A stretch of 10,615 bases of DNA from Gemmatimonadaceae bacterium (GCA_013361745.1 JABFXM010000079.1:1-10615), one strand, 5' to 3'; positions 1 to 7,263 are shown, numbered from the stretch's first letter. Notes: generated by a model from the sequence alone, not told the origin. Numbers and translations are program-made.

Positions 1-12
1 CTCTTCCGATCT
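1..12. other. Illumina adapter remnant
   Basis: The first twelve bases, CTCTTCCGATCT, are identical to the 3' end of the standard Illumina TruSeq adapter/primer, which ends in GCTCTTCCGATCT immediately before the insert. Its position at the very first base is what untrimmed adapter would give. It should not be treated as genomic sequence. A chance 12-base match exactly at the end is very unlikely. Confidence 0.95.
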
Positions 13-65
13 GTGCGGATGCGGATGACGCTCTCGAACGGCTGCACGAAGATCTTCCCGTCGCC
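13..65 (-). pseudogene. PII (GlnB/GlnK) C-terminal fragment, probably a chimeric insert
   Basis: Read on the minus strand, this segment encodes GGDGKIFVQPFESVIRIRT, running off the left edge. The GDGKIFV block, a short variable stretch and the VIRIRT(GE) ending are the conserved C-terminal signature of PII nitrogen-regulatory proteins, which sense 2-oxoglutarate, ATP and ADP and control ammonium uptake and glutamine synthetase. Only about 18 residues are present. Upstream on the minus strand the reading becomes ADACL instead of the expected T-G-x-I, so PII homology stops at about base 65. The fragment sits antisense to the place where the TetR N-terminus should be, directly behind the adapter. 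It most likely comes from elsewhere in the genome or library. The specific paralogue (GlnB or GlnK) cannot be told. Confidence 0.75.
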
Positions 66-566
66 GCCGAGGCAGGCGTCAGCGCGGGGCTGGTGTTCTT
101 CTACTTCGAGTCGATCGACCAGCTACTCGTCGCGCTCCTCGACTGGCTCCTCGCGCAGACCTTCGCCGCGACGGACTTCGCCAATCGGCTCGCCGACGTC
201 AGCGACCCCGCCGCGCGCATCATGCTCGCGATCCGCCGCGACGTCGCCTGGCTCCCGAAGCAGCGCGAGCGCGTCGAGCTCTTCTTCGACTACTGGGTGC
301 GCGGTACGAAGCATCCGGCGATCCGCCGCGCGATCCGTCACGCGCTCGACCGCTATCGCGATTCCTTCACGCCGCTCGCGCAGGGGCTCGTCTCGAGCGA
401 TCCGGAGCGCTACGCGGGAATGAGCGCCGAAGGACTCGCCGCTGTCGCGGCGAGCTTCGTCGAAGGGTGCGCGCTCCAGATCGTGATGGACCCGGCGCAA
501 TTCGACGTCGAGCGCTCGATGGCGACGCTCGCGTCGCTCGTCCGCGCGCCGGCGGCAGTCGCATGA
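63..566 (+). CDS. TetR-family transcriptional regulator, 5'-truncated
   Basis: About 167 residues remain of a one-component DNA-binding repressor whose N-terminal half of the helix-turn-helix is missing. The visible start, AAEAGVSAGLVFFYFES, is the recognition-helix end of a TetR domain (consensus AxxAGVSxGxxYxHFxSK). An all-helical ligand-binding domain follows to the TGA stop. In the same frame, codons before about base 63 do not resemble a TetR N-terminus and overlap the PII-like fragment, so the true start is not in this window. The GTG at 93 is too late to be a real start because it would remove the HTH. The stop overlaps an ATG (ATGA at 563-566) in frame with the desaturase. By analogy with DesT and FabR, regulators of desaturase or unsaturated fatty acid genes, it may control the next gene and sense an acyl ligand. 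That role is inferred from position only. Confidence 0.85.
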   Translation, partial: AAEAGVSAGLVFFYFESIDQLLVALLDWLLAQTFAATDFANRLADVSDPAARIMLAIRRDVAWLPKQRERVELFFDYWVRGTKHPAIRRAIRHALDRYRDSFTPLAQGLVSSDPERYAGMSAEGLAAVAASFVEGCALQIVMDPAQFDVERSMATLASLVRAPAAVA

Positions 567-596
567 CCGGTATTCCCTTCAGTCGCAACCACCAGC

Positions 597-602
597 AGGA
601 GG
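597..602 (+). promoter_or_regulatory. Shine-Dalgarno site deciding the desaturase start
   Basis: AGGAGG is a full anti-SD match five bases before the TTG at 608-610. It is the only strong ribosome binding site I noticed before any gene here. It favours initiation at TTG 608 rather than at ATG 563. It could alternatively be coincidental coding sequence (Gln-Glu) if translation starts at 563. Confidence 0.6.
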
Positions 603-607
603 ACGTC

Positions 608-1783
608 TTGGCAGCATCGAAGCAGACGGCGAACGCCGCGTCGCAGGAGCACGAGGAGTTTCACGACGACATCATCTATCCCGCCGCGATCCCCTTCGTG
701 CTCGTGCACCTCGCCGCCTTCGCGGCGATCTGGAGCGGCGTCACCGCCGGCGCGCTCGTCGCCTGCGTCGTCCTCTACGTCGTCCGCATGTTCGGCGTGA
801 CGGCGGGGTATCACCGCTACTTCTCGCACCGGACGTTCAAGACGAGCCGCGTCGGCCAGTTCCTGCTCGCCTTCCTCGCGCAGAGCTCCGCGCAGCGCGG
901 CATCCTCTGGTGGGCGGCGAAGCACCGCCACCACCACAAGCACTCGGACACGGAAGAGGACATCCATTCGCCGCGCCAGCGCGGCTTCCTCTACTCGCAC
1001 GTCGGCTGGATCTTCAAGCGCGACCAGACGGTCACCGACCTCGCCGCGGTCCCCGATCTCACGAAGTATCCGGAGCTTGTCTGGCTCGACCGGCATCCGT
1101 ACGTCCCGGCGACGGTGCTCGGCTTCGCCTGCTTCCTGCTCGGCGGGTGGTCGGGGCTCGTCGTCGGCTTCGTGTGGAGCACGGTGCTGCTCTACCACGG
1201 CACCTTCTTCATCAACTCGCTGGCGCACGTCCACGGCAACCAGCGCTACGTCACCGGCGACGACTCGCGCAACAACTGGTGGCTCGCGGTGATCACGTTG
1301 GGCGAGGGGTGGCACAACAACCATCACGCCTACCAGCGCTCGACGCGGCAGGGCTTCCGCTGGTACGAGGTGGACCCGACCTTCTACGTCCTGACGGTGA
1401 TGGCGTGGGTGCGCCTCGTGTCCGATCTCGGCGCGCCCCCCGCCGACGTCGTCCACAACGAGCGCCGGCTGGGACGCGCGGTGGTCGAGAAGGTCGCGCG
1501 CCAGCTCGCGGCCAGCTTCCCCGTCGACGCGATCGCGCACCGCGTCCACGAGGCGGCGCTGCAGGTGCAGCACATGCACCCGATCGACGACGCGCGCGAG
1601 CGGAGGGCGCACGCGGTCGCCGAGCTGCAGCACATGCACCTGCCGACGACCGCGGAGATCCGCGCCGCGGCGGAGCGCATGCTCGCCTCGACGCCGTCGA
1701 TGGACGAGATCGTGGCGCGCGCGCGAGACCTGATCGCGGAGCTCGTCACGGCGCGCGTGCTGCCGGAGCTGGCGCCGGGCTGA
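608..1783 (+). CDS. Acyl-CoA/fatty acid desaturase (delta-9 type) with repeat-containing tail
   Basis: Membrane di-iron enzyme expected to introduce a cis double bond into acyl chains (acyl-CoA or lipid-linked), adjusting membrane fluidity. All three histidine boxes are present: HRYFSH at residues 69-74, HRHHH at 106-110 and HNNHH at 236-240, with NSLAHVHG at 203-210. Hydrophobic segments lie at about 24-62 and 165-200. The start chosen is TTG at 608, five bases after a perfect AGGAGG (597-602). The alternative ATG at 563 overlaps the TetR stop as ATGA but has no ribosome binding site, and the 45 bases between look less codon-biased. With the TTG start the protein has 391 residues. About 90 C-terminal residues (300-391) lie beyond the desaturase fold and contain approximate 20-residue repeats. 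The upstream TetR gene suggests acyl-responsive control. Confidence 0.92.
   Translation: MAASKQTANAASQEHEEFHDDIIYPAAIPFVLVHLAAFAAIWSGVTAGALVACVVLYVVRMFGVTAGYHRYFSHRTFKTSRVGQFLLAFLAQSSAQRGILWWAAKHRHHHKHSDTEEDIHSPRQRGFLYSHVGWIFKRDQTVTDLAAVPDLTKYPELVWLDRHPYVPATVLGFACFLLGGWSGLVVGFVWSTVLLYHGTFFINSLAHVHGNQRYVTGDDSRNNWWLAVITLGEGWHNNHHAYQRSTRQGFRWYEVDPTFYVLTVMAWVRLVSDLGAPPADVVHNERRLGRAVVEKVARQLAASFPVDAIAHRVHEAALQVQHMHPIDDARERRAHAVAELQHMHLPTTAEIRAAAERMLASTPSMDEIVARARDLIAELVTARVLPELAPG
1566..1640 (+). repeat. 15-bp direct repeat in the desaturase tail
   Basis: TGCAGCACATGCACC occurs exactly at 1566-1580 and 1626-1640, a 60-base period. Both copies are in the same frame and encode QHMH. They are the best-conserved part of a series of roughly 20-residue units in the C-terminal extension of the desaturase, and suggest recent tandem duplication of a 20-codon unit. 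Confidence 0.75.
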
Positions 1784-1902
1784 CCGGTCGCGGTGGCGGC
1801 GCTCGATCCTGCGCCAGTCGCGGTGGGGCGTTGCGAACGACGATGCGAAGCGGCAGCTTCGGTGCACCACGTTCGTTACCCCCTCCGCCGTCCTCTCCGC
1901 CG
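1784..1902. other. Intergenic region between desaturase and amidase
   Basis: This 119-base gap holds a 10-base direct repeat GTCGCGGTGG (1787-1796 and 1817-1826, 30 bases apart) and a small hairpin CGAAGC-ggca-GCTTCG (1846-1861) without a following T-tract. I see no convincing promoter boxes or SD. If the amidase starts at ATG 1843, the hairpin lies at its first codons. Confidence 0.4.
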
Positions 1903-3582
1903 ATGCCCGACCAACGCGAGCCTGACGCGTCCCCCAGTCACGTCTCTCGCCGCGCCTTCGTCGGCGCGGCTCTCGTCACGGGCGCCGCGGCCGCGGCCGG
2001 GCGGCTGGTGCTCCCGGGCATCGCCCACGCCGAGCCGGCGACGCTTCCGCCGACCGAAGGCACCGCTCGCGCAGCCGCCTTCGCGCTCGACGAGGCGACC
2101 GTCGCCGACCTGCAGCGGATGATCGGCGCGGGACAGTACACGTCACGCTCCCTCTGCGAGGCGTACATCGCGCGGATCAACGAGATCGACAAGGCGGGTC
2201 CGACGCTGCGCGCCGTGATCGAGGTGAACCCCGACGCGCTGACGATCGCCGACGCGATGGATGCCGAGCGCAAGGCGGGGAAGTCGCGCGGCCCGCTGCA
2301 CGGCATCCCGGTGCTGATCAAGGACAACATCGCGACCGCCGACTCGATGCAGACGACCGCGGGGTCGCTCGCCCTCGTCGGCGTCAAGCCGCCGCGCGAC
2401 TCCGCTGTCGCCGCGAAGCTTCGCGCCGCGGGCGCGGTCATCCTCGGCAAGACGAACCTCAGCGAGTGGGCGAACTTCCGCTCGACACACTCGTCGTCCG
2501 GGTGGTCGGGGCGCGGCGGGCAGACGAAGAACCCGTACGCCCTCGATCGCACGCCCTCGGGCTCGAGCTCCGGATCAGGCTCCGCGATCGCGGCGAATCT
2601 CGCCGCGGTGGCGATCGGCACGGAGACCGACGGGTCGGTAACGTCGCCCTCGGCGGCGATGGCGCTCGTCGGGATCAAGCCGACGGTCGGCCTGGTGAGC
2701 CGCTCGGGGATCGTCCCGATCTCGCACACCCAGGATACCGCCGGCCCGATGACGCGCACCGTGACCGACGCCGCGATCCTGCTTTCGGCGATCGCCGGCG
2801 CGGATCCAGCCGACGCCGCGACGGCGCGCGCGGCCGGTCACGTCGCCGTCGACTACACGAAGTTCCTCGACGCGAACGGGCTGAAGGGGGCGCGCATCGG
2901 CGTGGCGCGAAAGCACTATGCCGGCTACCACGACGGAACCGACGAATTGCTGAAGGCGGCACTCGACGTCATGCGCGCGCAGGGGGCGACGATCATCGAC
3001 CCCGCCGACCTCGCGACGGCGGGGAAGTTCGGTGACGACGAGTTCCAGGTCCTGCTCTACGAGTTCAAGGCCGACCTCAACGCCTACCTCGCGGAGTGGG
3101 CGCCTAACGTTCAGGCGAAGACGCTCGCCGAGCTGATCGAGTGGAACAAGGCGCACGCGACTGAGGAGATGCCCTACTTCAGGCAGGAGATCTTCGAGAT
3201 GGCGCAGAAGAAGAGCGCGCTGAAGGATCCGAAGTATCTGAAGACGGCGGCGAAGGCGAAGCGTCAGGCAGGCGCGGATGGGATCGACGCGACGATGAAG
3301 AAGCACCGCCTCGACGCGCTCGTCGCGCCGACGCAGGGGCCGGCGGCACTGACGGATCTCGTCTACGGCGACCCGAATGTCGGCGGGAGCTTCACGACGC
3401 CGGCCGCGGTGGCGGGCTACCCGCACGTCACCGTGCCCATGGGTTTCTACATGGGGCTGCCGGTGGGCGTGTCGTTCGTCGGCGGCGCCTGGAGCGAGCC
3501 GACGCTGCTCAGGCTCGCGTACGCGTACGAGCAGGCGACGAAGCACCGCGCGGGCCCGAAGTTCCTGCCGAGCGCGGGGTAG
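1903..3582 (+). CDS. Tat-exported amidase (amidase signature family)
   Basis: A 559-residue amidase-signature hydrolase expected to hydrolyse C-N amide bonds with a Ser-cisSer-Lys triad. Residues 15-20 (SRRAFV) form a twin-arginine motif followed by an Ala/Gly-rich hydrophobic stretch and a likely signal-peptidase site after AHA (residue 43), so it should be exported folded. Catalytic residues by alignment: Lys140 in GIPVLIKDN, the cis-Ser near Ser222 in the Gly/Ser-rich TPSGSSSGSGS stretch, and nucleophile Ser245 in GTETDGSVTSP. The GTETDGS form resembles peptide amidase-type members rather than GatA, which usually has GTDTGGS; export also argues against GatA. The substrate is unknown. ATG 1903 gives a compact Tat n-region; an in-frame ATG at 1843 would add 20 residues rich in Pro and Ser. 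Neither has a clear SD. The gene lies 119 bases after the desaturase on the same strand and ends six bases before a convergent gene. One GCCTAACG octamer occurs inside it at 3102-3109. Confidence 0.93.
   Translation: MPDQREPDASPSHVSRRAFVGAALVTGAAAAAGRLVLPGIAHAEPATLPPTEGTARAAAFALDEATVADLQRMIGAGQYTSRSLCEAYIARINEIDKAGPTLRAVIEVNPDALTIADAMDAERKAGKSRGPLHGIPVLIKDNIATADSMQTTAGSLALVGVKPPRDSAVAAKLRAAGAVILGKTNLSEWANFRSTHSSSGWSGRGGQTKNPYALDRTPSGSSSGSGSAIAANLAAVAIGTETDGSVTSPSAAMALVGIKPTVGLVSRSGIVPISHTQDTAGPMTRTVTDAAILLSAIAGADPADAATARAAGHVAVDYTKFLDANGLKGARIGVARKHYAGYHDGTDELLKAALDVMRAQGATIIDPADLATAGKFGDDEFQVLLYEFKADLNAYLAEWAPNVQAKTLAELIEWNKAHATEEMPYFRQEIFEMAQKKSALKDPKYLKTAAKAKRQAGADGIDATMKKHRLDALVAPTQGPAALTDLVYGDPNVGGSFTTPAAVAGYPHVTVPMGFYMGLPVGVSFVGGAWSEPTLLRLAYAYEQATKHRAGPKFLPSAG
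3102..3109 (+). repeat. GCCTAACG octamer, copy 1
   Basis: This copy is inside the amidase gene, where it is read on the plus strand as part of Ala-Pro-Asn-Val (gcg CCT AAC gtt). Because the four others are read in minus-strand genes as Leu-Gly, this copy shows that the motif is shared at the DNA level. It is followed by TT, as in copies 2 and 4. Confidence 0.6.
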
Positions 3583-3588
3583 GTTGCG

Positions 3589-4053
3589 CTACTTCCTGAT
3601 CGAGAAGTTGAACGGCATCTCCACGACCTGCGCGACGGGCCGGCCGTTCAGCTCCGCGGGCTGGAAGCGCGCTGCGGCGACCGCCTTCATCACCGACTCG
3701 GACAGCACGTAGTCCGGCGACTCGACGATGGTGAAGGTGCTCATGATCGGAACGCCCGTCTCGTTCACCGCGAATCGCGCGACGACCTTGCCCTCGGCGC
3801 CGCGCGCGCGCGTGCCTTCGCTGTACTCGGGCACGATCGACGCGAGCGGAGTCGCGCCGCGCGTCACCTGGTAATCCCAGTACGCCGTGTCACCGCTCGC
3901 CAGCACGACACCGCGCGTCGATGCGCTCGTGGGACGACTGACGAGCGCCGTGTCCGCCGGTGGGGGGTAAGTGTCGGGGTAGACCGGCGCGCACGAGGCC
4001 GTGACGAACGTCAGGCAGGCCAGCGCTCGCCCCGGGAACGAGTACCGTCGCAT
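3589..4053 (-). CDS. Small TonB C-terminal-domain protein, probable lipoprotein
   Basis: A 154-residue envelope protein. The N-terminus has two arginines and a hydrophobic stretch ending VTASC (Cys21), an acceptable but not ideal lipobox, so it is probably a lipoprotein. A Pro/Thr/Ser-rich linker spans about residues 22-60. Residues about 70-152 match a TonB C-terminal domain: GAEGKVVARFAVNETG (86-100 region), then an amphipathic helix ending RFQPAELNGRPVAQ and a final beta strand MPFNFSI. TonB normally links the inner-membrane ExbBD motor to outer-membrane transporters, but this protein lacks the usual N-terminal transmembrane anchor and long Pro/Lys linker. It may therefore be a stand-alone TonB-domain protein; its role is unknown. 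It begins 40 bases after the pdeM stop on the same strand with no obvious terminator between, so co-transcription is possible. It converges on the amidase with a six-base gap. Confidence 0.82.
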   Translation of the reverse strand: MRRYSFPGRALACLTFVTASCAPVYPDTYPPPADTALVSRPTSASTRGVVLASGDTAYWDYQVTRGATPLASIVPEYSEGTRARGAEGKVVARFAVNETGVPIMSTFTIVESPDYVLSESVMKAVAAARFQPAELNGRPVAQVVEMPFNFSIRK

Positions 4054-4093
4054 CGGGCGAATCTCGCGCGCTCCGGCGAGCGGCGCCAGATCG

Positions 4094-4753
4094 CTAGCGC
4101 CGCGTCACGTCGACCACGGCCTCCTCTGCGACGACGAACACCCTGTCACCCGGCTCGGGATCGATCGCCGCGAGTCCGGTGAACTCCCCGAACGCGGGCA
4201 GCACGGCGAAATCGCGGGCGAACCAGAAGCAGGGGAGTCGCTCGCTCTGCCGGCCGCGGCCGACGAGCGTCGCGGCGGGATGCAGATGTCCGGCGATCGC
4301 GTAGCCCTCGCGCGCCGGCGCGGGATGGTGCACGAGCGCGAACGGCCCCTCGACCGCGGGCGCGTCGACGCACTCGATCTCGAGCTCGCGCGGCGGGTCG
4401 CCCGCATGTCGATCGTGATTCCCGCGCACGAGCGTCACGCGCAGCGAGGGATGGCCGGCGCGCCACTCGGCGAGCGCGGCGAGCGTCGCCGGCGCACGCC
4501 CGGCGCGCGCGTGCAGGAAGTCCCCGAGGAACACGACGCGTCGCACGCCCGTCCGCGCGACGATCGCGTCCAGCCTGCCTAACGTTCCCGCGGTGGTCCC
4601 CGCCGGCACCGGGATCGCCGCCGCGCGAAAGGTCGCCGCCTTGCCGAAGTGCGGATCGGCGACGAGCAGCGTCGCGCGCGCCGGCCAGTACACCGCGCGC
4701 TCGGCGAGCAGCACCAGGTCCTCGCCGCGCACGACGACTGACAGCGCGCTCAT
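4094..4753 (-). CDS. pdeM: Ligase-associated metallophosphoesterase/nuclease PdeM
   Basis: A 219-residue calcineurin-like phosphoesterase of the DNA-ligase-associated type, known from bacterial four-gene repair clusters as a Mn-dependent DNA endonuclease. The metal-binding motifs are in order: ADPHFGK (Asp33, His35), GDFLHAR (Asp78), GNHD (111-114), VHHP (His142-143) and GHLHP (His156, His158). The FGK after the DPH motif and the GDFLHAR block are typical of this subgroup. The start ATG (4751-4753) overlaps the TGA stop of the helicase gene as ATGA, implying translational coupling. A GCCTAACG octamer lies within the gene at 4577-4584 and supplies a Leu-Gly pair (TTA GGC). It ends 40 bases before the TonB-domain gene. 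Confidence 0.93.
   Translation of the reverse strand: MSALSVVVRGEDLVLLAERAVYWPARATLLVADPHFGKAATFRAAAIPVPAGTTAGTLGRLDAIVARTGVRRVVFLGDFLHARAGRAPATLAALAEWRAGHPSLRVTLVRGNHDRHAGDPPRELEIECVDAPAVEGPFALVHHPAPAREGYAIAGHLHPAATLVGRGRQSERLPCFWFARDFAVLPAFGEFTGLAAIDPEPGDRVFVVAEEAVVDVTRR
4577..4584 (+). repeat. GCCTAACG octamer, copy 2
   Basis: Located in pdeM; extended match TGCCTAACGTT. On the coding (minus) strand it reads ACG TTA GGC (Thr-Leu-Gly), using the TTA codon that is otherwise absent from this gene. Confidence 0.6.
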
Positions 4754-7263
4754 CCCGCGGCGCGCTCGAGGGCGAGCTGCATCTTTCGGATCCGGTCGCC
4801 GAGCGACTCCGACGACACCCGGTTCCGCGCGCGATCCACGAGCAGGGGGAAGGCGAGCGGCGGGGTGCGCTTCGGCGTCGTGATCACCACGCGCGACGAC
4901 GCCAGCCGCTCGAGCGTCCGACCGAGCCGGCTGCTCTCGAGCTGCCGCTCGAGCACCTCGCGGTGCGCCTGCGAGAGGAGAAGATTTCGCGGGTCGTAGC
5001 GCTGCAGCACGTCGAAGAACAGCCCGCTCGACACCTGCAGCTGGCGTGCGGTCTTCCCGGAGCGCGGCAGGCCGGGGAAGACGAGCCCCGACACGCGCGC
5101 GATCTCGCGGAACTGGCGCTTCGCCATCTCGGTCGCGTTCAGCGAGGCGGGCACGTCCTCGACGAGCTTCGTCGGCGCGAGGAGACCGGCGGCGAGCGCC
5201 TCCTCGAGCGGCGCCTCCTCCGGCGCGAGCAGCTCGATCCCCCAGTCGTTCGCGGCGAGCGAGAAGGTGATCGGCCGCAGGCGCGCGATGCGATACGCGA
5301 GCAGCGCCGCGAGCCCCTCGTGCACGAGCCGGCCCTCGAAGGGGAAGACGAAGAGATGATGTCCCTCGCGGCTCTTCACGCGCTCGATGAGCAGCTCGTC
5401 GGCGCGCGGGATCCGCGACCATCTCGCCTGGACCTCGAGCACCGGACGCACCGCCTCCATCTCCGCCTCGCGGAAGACACCGCGCGCCGCCTCGTCCAGG
5501 CGCGCCCGCAGCCGCTCGGCGAGCGCGCGCGAGAGCGGCAGCCGGCTCCCGATCCAGCGCGGGATCGCGCCCTTCACGTTCGGCGCCTTGCGCACCCAGG
5601 CCTTCATGTCGCGGACGCGCACGAACTCGAGCGGCCTGCCGGCGAAGGTGAAGCGGTCGCCCGGCTTGAGCCGCGCGATGAACGACTCCTCGACGCTGCC
5701 CAACGCACCGCCGCGCAGGTACTGCACGGCGATCTGCGCGTCGCTGACGATCGTGCCGATCGACTGCCGGTGCCTTCTCGCGACGCCCGCGTCCTGGACG
5801 ATCCAGCGTCCGTCGTCGCCCGCGCTCACGACGCGCGAGTACTCCGGGTAGCCGCGCAGCGCCTCGCCTCCGCTCGTCACGAAGGCGAGCGTCCACTCCC
5901 ACTCGTCGTCGCGGAGGTCGGCGTAGGCGCGCGTCGAGCGGACCTCGCGGAGCAGCTCGTCCGGTCTGAAGCCCCCGCCGAGTGCCACCGTCACGACGTG
6001 CTGCACGAGCACGTCGAGCGGCCGCTCGAGAAGTGGCCGTGACTCGATCGCGCCCATCCGGATCCCGTCGCGCGCCGCGGCCACCTCCACCAGCTCGAGC
6101 ACGTTCGTCGGGACGCACGTCACGCGGCTCGTCGCGCCCGGCCGGTGTCCGCTTCGTCCCGCGCGCTGGAGCAGACGCGCCACTCCCTTCGGGCTCCCGA
6201 TCTGCAGCACACGATCGACGGGCGAGAAGTCGACGCCGAGGTCGAGGCTCGAGGTCGCGACGACGCATCGCAGCGCACCGGTGCGCAGTCCCTCCTCCAC
6301 CCACTCGCGTCGCCCGCGATCGAGCGAGCCGTGATGGAGCGCGATCCGCCCCGCCCAGTCGGGACGCTGCGCGAGGATCGCCTGATACCAGATCTCCGTC
6401 TGCGAGCGAGTGTTCGTGAAGACGATCGCGGTCTCCCCCTCCTCGATCGCGGCGACGACCTGCGGCAGCATGAGCGTTCCGAGATGCCCCGCCCACGGAA
6501 AGCGCTCGACGACTGGCGGGATCAGCGCGTCGACGACGACCTCCTTCGGCTCGACGCCGCGAACGATGCGCGCCTGCCTCACCTGCTCGCCGACGCCGAG
6601 CAGCGCCTCGGCGGCTTCCTCGAGATTACCGATCGTCGCCGAGAGTCCCCAGGTGCGCACGCCGGGGCTGAGCGCACGCAGCCGCGCCAGCGCAAGCTCC
6701 ACCTGCACGCCGCGCTTCGTCCCGAGGAGCTCGTGCCACTCGTCCACCACGACCAGCCGCAGGTCGCTGAACAGCGCCGGCGCATCGGCGCGTGAGAGGA
6801 GGAGAGAGAGGCTCTCCGGCGTCGTCACCAGTGCCGTAGGCAGCCGCCGCCCCTGGCGCGCGCGCTGCGCCGGCGATGTGTCGCCGGTCCTGCTCTCGAG
6901 CGTCCACGGGATGCCTAACGACAGGAGCGGCGCGCGCAACGCCTCCTCGGTATCGGCGGCGAGTGCGCGGAGGGGGGTGATCCAGAGCACGCGCAGCGGC
7001 GGTGCCTTGGGCGTAGCCGCCTGCTCACGGGGCTCCGCGCTCCACTCGAGCAACGGACCCCACCAGGCGGCGTACGTCTTTCCGGTCCCCGTGGCGGCGT
7101 GGATCAATCCACTCTCGCCATCGAGATAGGCGCGCCAGACCTCGCGCTGGAACTCGAACGGCCTCCACCCGCGCGCGGCGAACCAGCGCTCGGCGCGGCC
7201 GAACGAAATGGTTGAAGATTCCCGCGCGAGTGTGAGATCGGCCACGTCCGTGAAGAATCGCAA
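4750..7263 (-). CDS. Ligase-associated DEXH-box helicase (Lhr-Core type)
   Basis: A superfamily 2 DNA helicase of about 837 residues, close to the usual length of ligase-associated Lhr-Core enzymes, which are ATP-driven 3'-to-5' translocases/helicases. Motifs, counted from TTG 7263: Walker A AATGTGKT (56-63), TPLRALA (96-102), DEWH (174-177), SAT (208-210), ATSSLDLGVD (336-345) and QRAGRSGHR (366-374). Lhr-type winged-helix and beta-barrel modules follow, with a conserved FVFPFEGRLVHEGLAALL stretch and the PGLPRSGKTARQLQ stretch near the C-terminus. The start is uncertain: TTG 7263 lies inside an inverted repeat, and GTG 7245 would shorten the protein by six residues; neither has an SD and no ATG is available before FEFQREVW. 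It overlaps pdeM by four bases. An octamer GCCTAACG at 6913-6920 encodes Leu-Gly. It probably remodels DNA ends for the nuclease and ligase partners. Confidence 0.93.
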   Translation of the reverse strand: MRFFTDVADLTLARESSTISFGRAERWFAARGWRPFEFQREVWRAYLDGESGLIHAATGTGKTYAAWWGPLLEWSAEPREQAATPKAPPLRVLWITPLRALAADTEEALRAPLLSLGIPWTLESRTGDTSPAQRARQGRRLPTALVTTPESLSLLLSRADAPALFSDLRLVVVDEWHELLGTKRGVQVELALARLRALSPGVRTWGLSATIGNLEEAAEALLGVGEQVRQARIVRGVEPKEVVVDALIPPVVERFPWAGHLGTLMLPQVVAAIEEGETAIVFTNTRSQTEIWYQAILAQRPDWAGRIALHHGSLDRGRREWVEEGLRTGALRCVVATSSLDLGVDFSPVDRVLQIGSPKGVARLLQRAGRSGHRPGATSRVTCVPTNVLELVEVAAARDGIRMGAIESRPLLERPLDVLVQHVVTVALGGGFRPDELLREVRSTRAYADLRDDEWEWTLAFVTSGGEALRGYPEYSRVVSAGDDGRWIVQDAGVARRHRQSIGTIVSDAQIAVQYLRGGALGSVEESFIARLKPGDRFTFAGRPLEFVRVRDMKAWVRKAPNVKGAIPRWIGSRLPLSRALAERLRARLDEAARGVFREAEMEAVRPVLEVQARWSRIPRADELLIERVKSREGHHLFVFPFEGRLVHEGLAALLAYRIARLRPITFSLAANDWGIELLAPEEAPLEEALAAGLLAPTKLVEDVPASLNATEMAKRQFREIARVSGLVFPGLPRSGKTARQLQVSSGLFFDVLQRYDPRNLLLSQAHREVLERQLESSRLGRTLERLASSRVVITTPKRTPPLAFPLLVDRARNRVSSESLGDRIRKMQLALERAAG
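6913..6920 (+). repeat. GCCTAACG octamer, copy 3
   Basis: Located in the helicase gene; extended match TGCCTAACGA. On the coding strand it reads TCG TTA GGC (Ser-Leu-Gly), the only TTA codon I found in this gene. Confidence 0.6.

Noticed and set aside
93..566. GTG at 93 as the start of the TetR gene
   Set aside because: It would begin in the middle of the recognition helix; the AAEAGVSAG residues just upstream are in the same frame and belong to the domain.
1787..1826. Direct repeat GTCGCGGTGG as an operator
   Set aside because: Two ten-base GC-rich copies 30 bases apart are not enough; no palindromic structure typical of a TetR operator is present.
1846..1861. Hairpin CGAAGC-ggca-GCTTCG as a terminator for the desaturase
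   Set aside because: The stem is only six base pairs and no T-tract follows; GC-rich DNA yields many such pairs.
410..1870. Long minus-strand open frame opposite the desaturase
   Set aside because: Its product is Arg/Val/Asp-rich low-complexity sequence with no recognisable domain, while the plus strand has clear histidine boxes; it is a shadow of GC-rich coding DNA.
2521..2700. GTETDGS in place of the common GTDTGGS as a damaged amidase active site
   Set aside because: The nucleophilic serine is kept, and the GTETDGS form is known in peptide amidase-like members of the family.
2575..3546. Minus-strand open frame opposite the amidase
   Set aside because: Arginine-rich shadow with no motif; the amidase catalytic residues on the plus strand are intact.
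4066..4095. Hairpin CGCTC-cggc-GAGCG between pdeM and the TonB-domain gene as a terminator
   Set aside because: Short stem and no T-run on the transcribed strand.
4963..6042. Plus-strand open frame opposite the helicase
   Set aside because: Low-complexity Arg/Glu/Leu-rich translation; the minus strand carries all helicase motifs without interruption.
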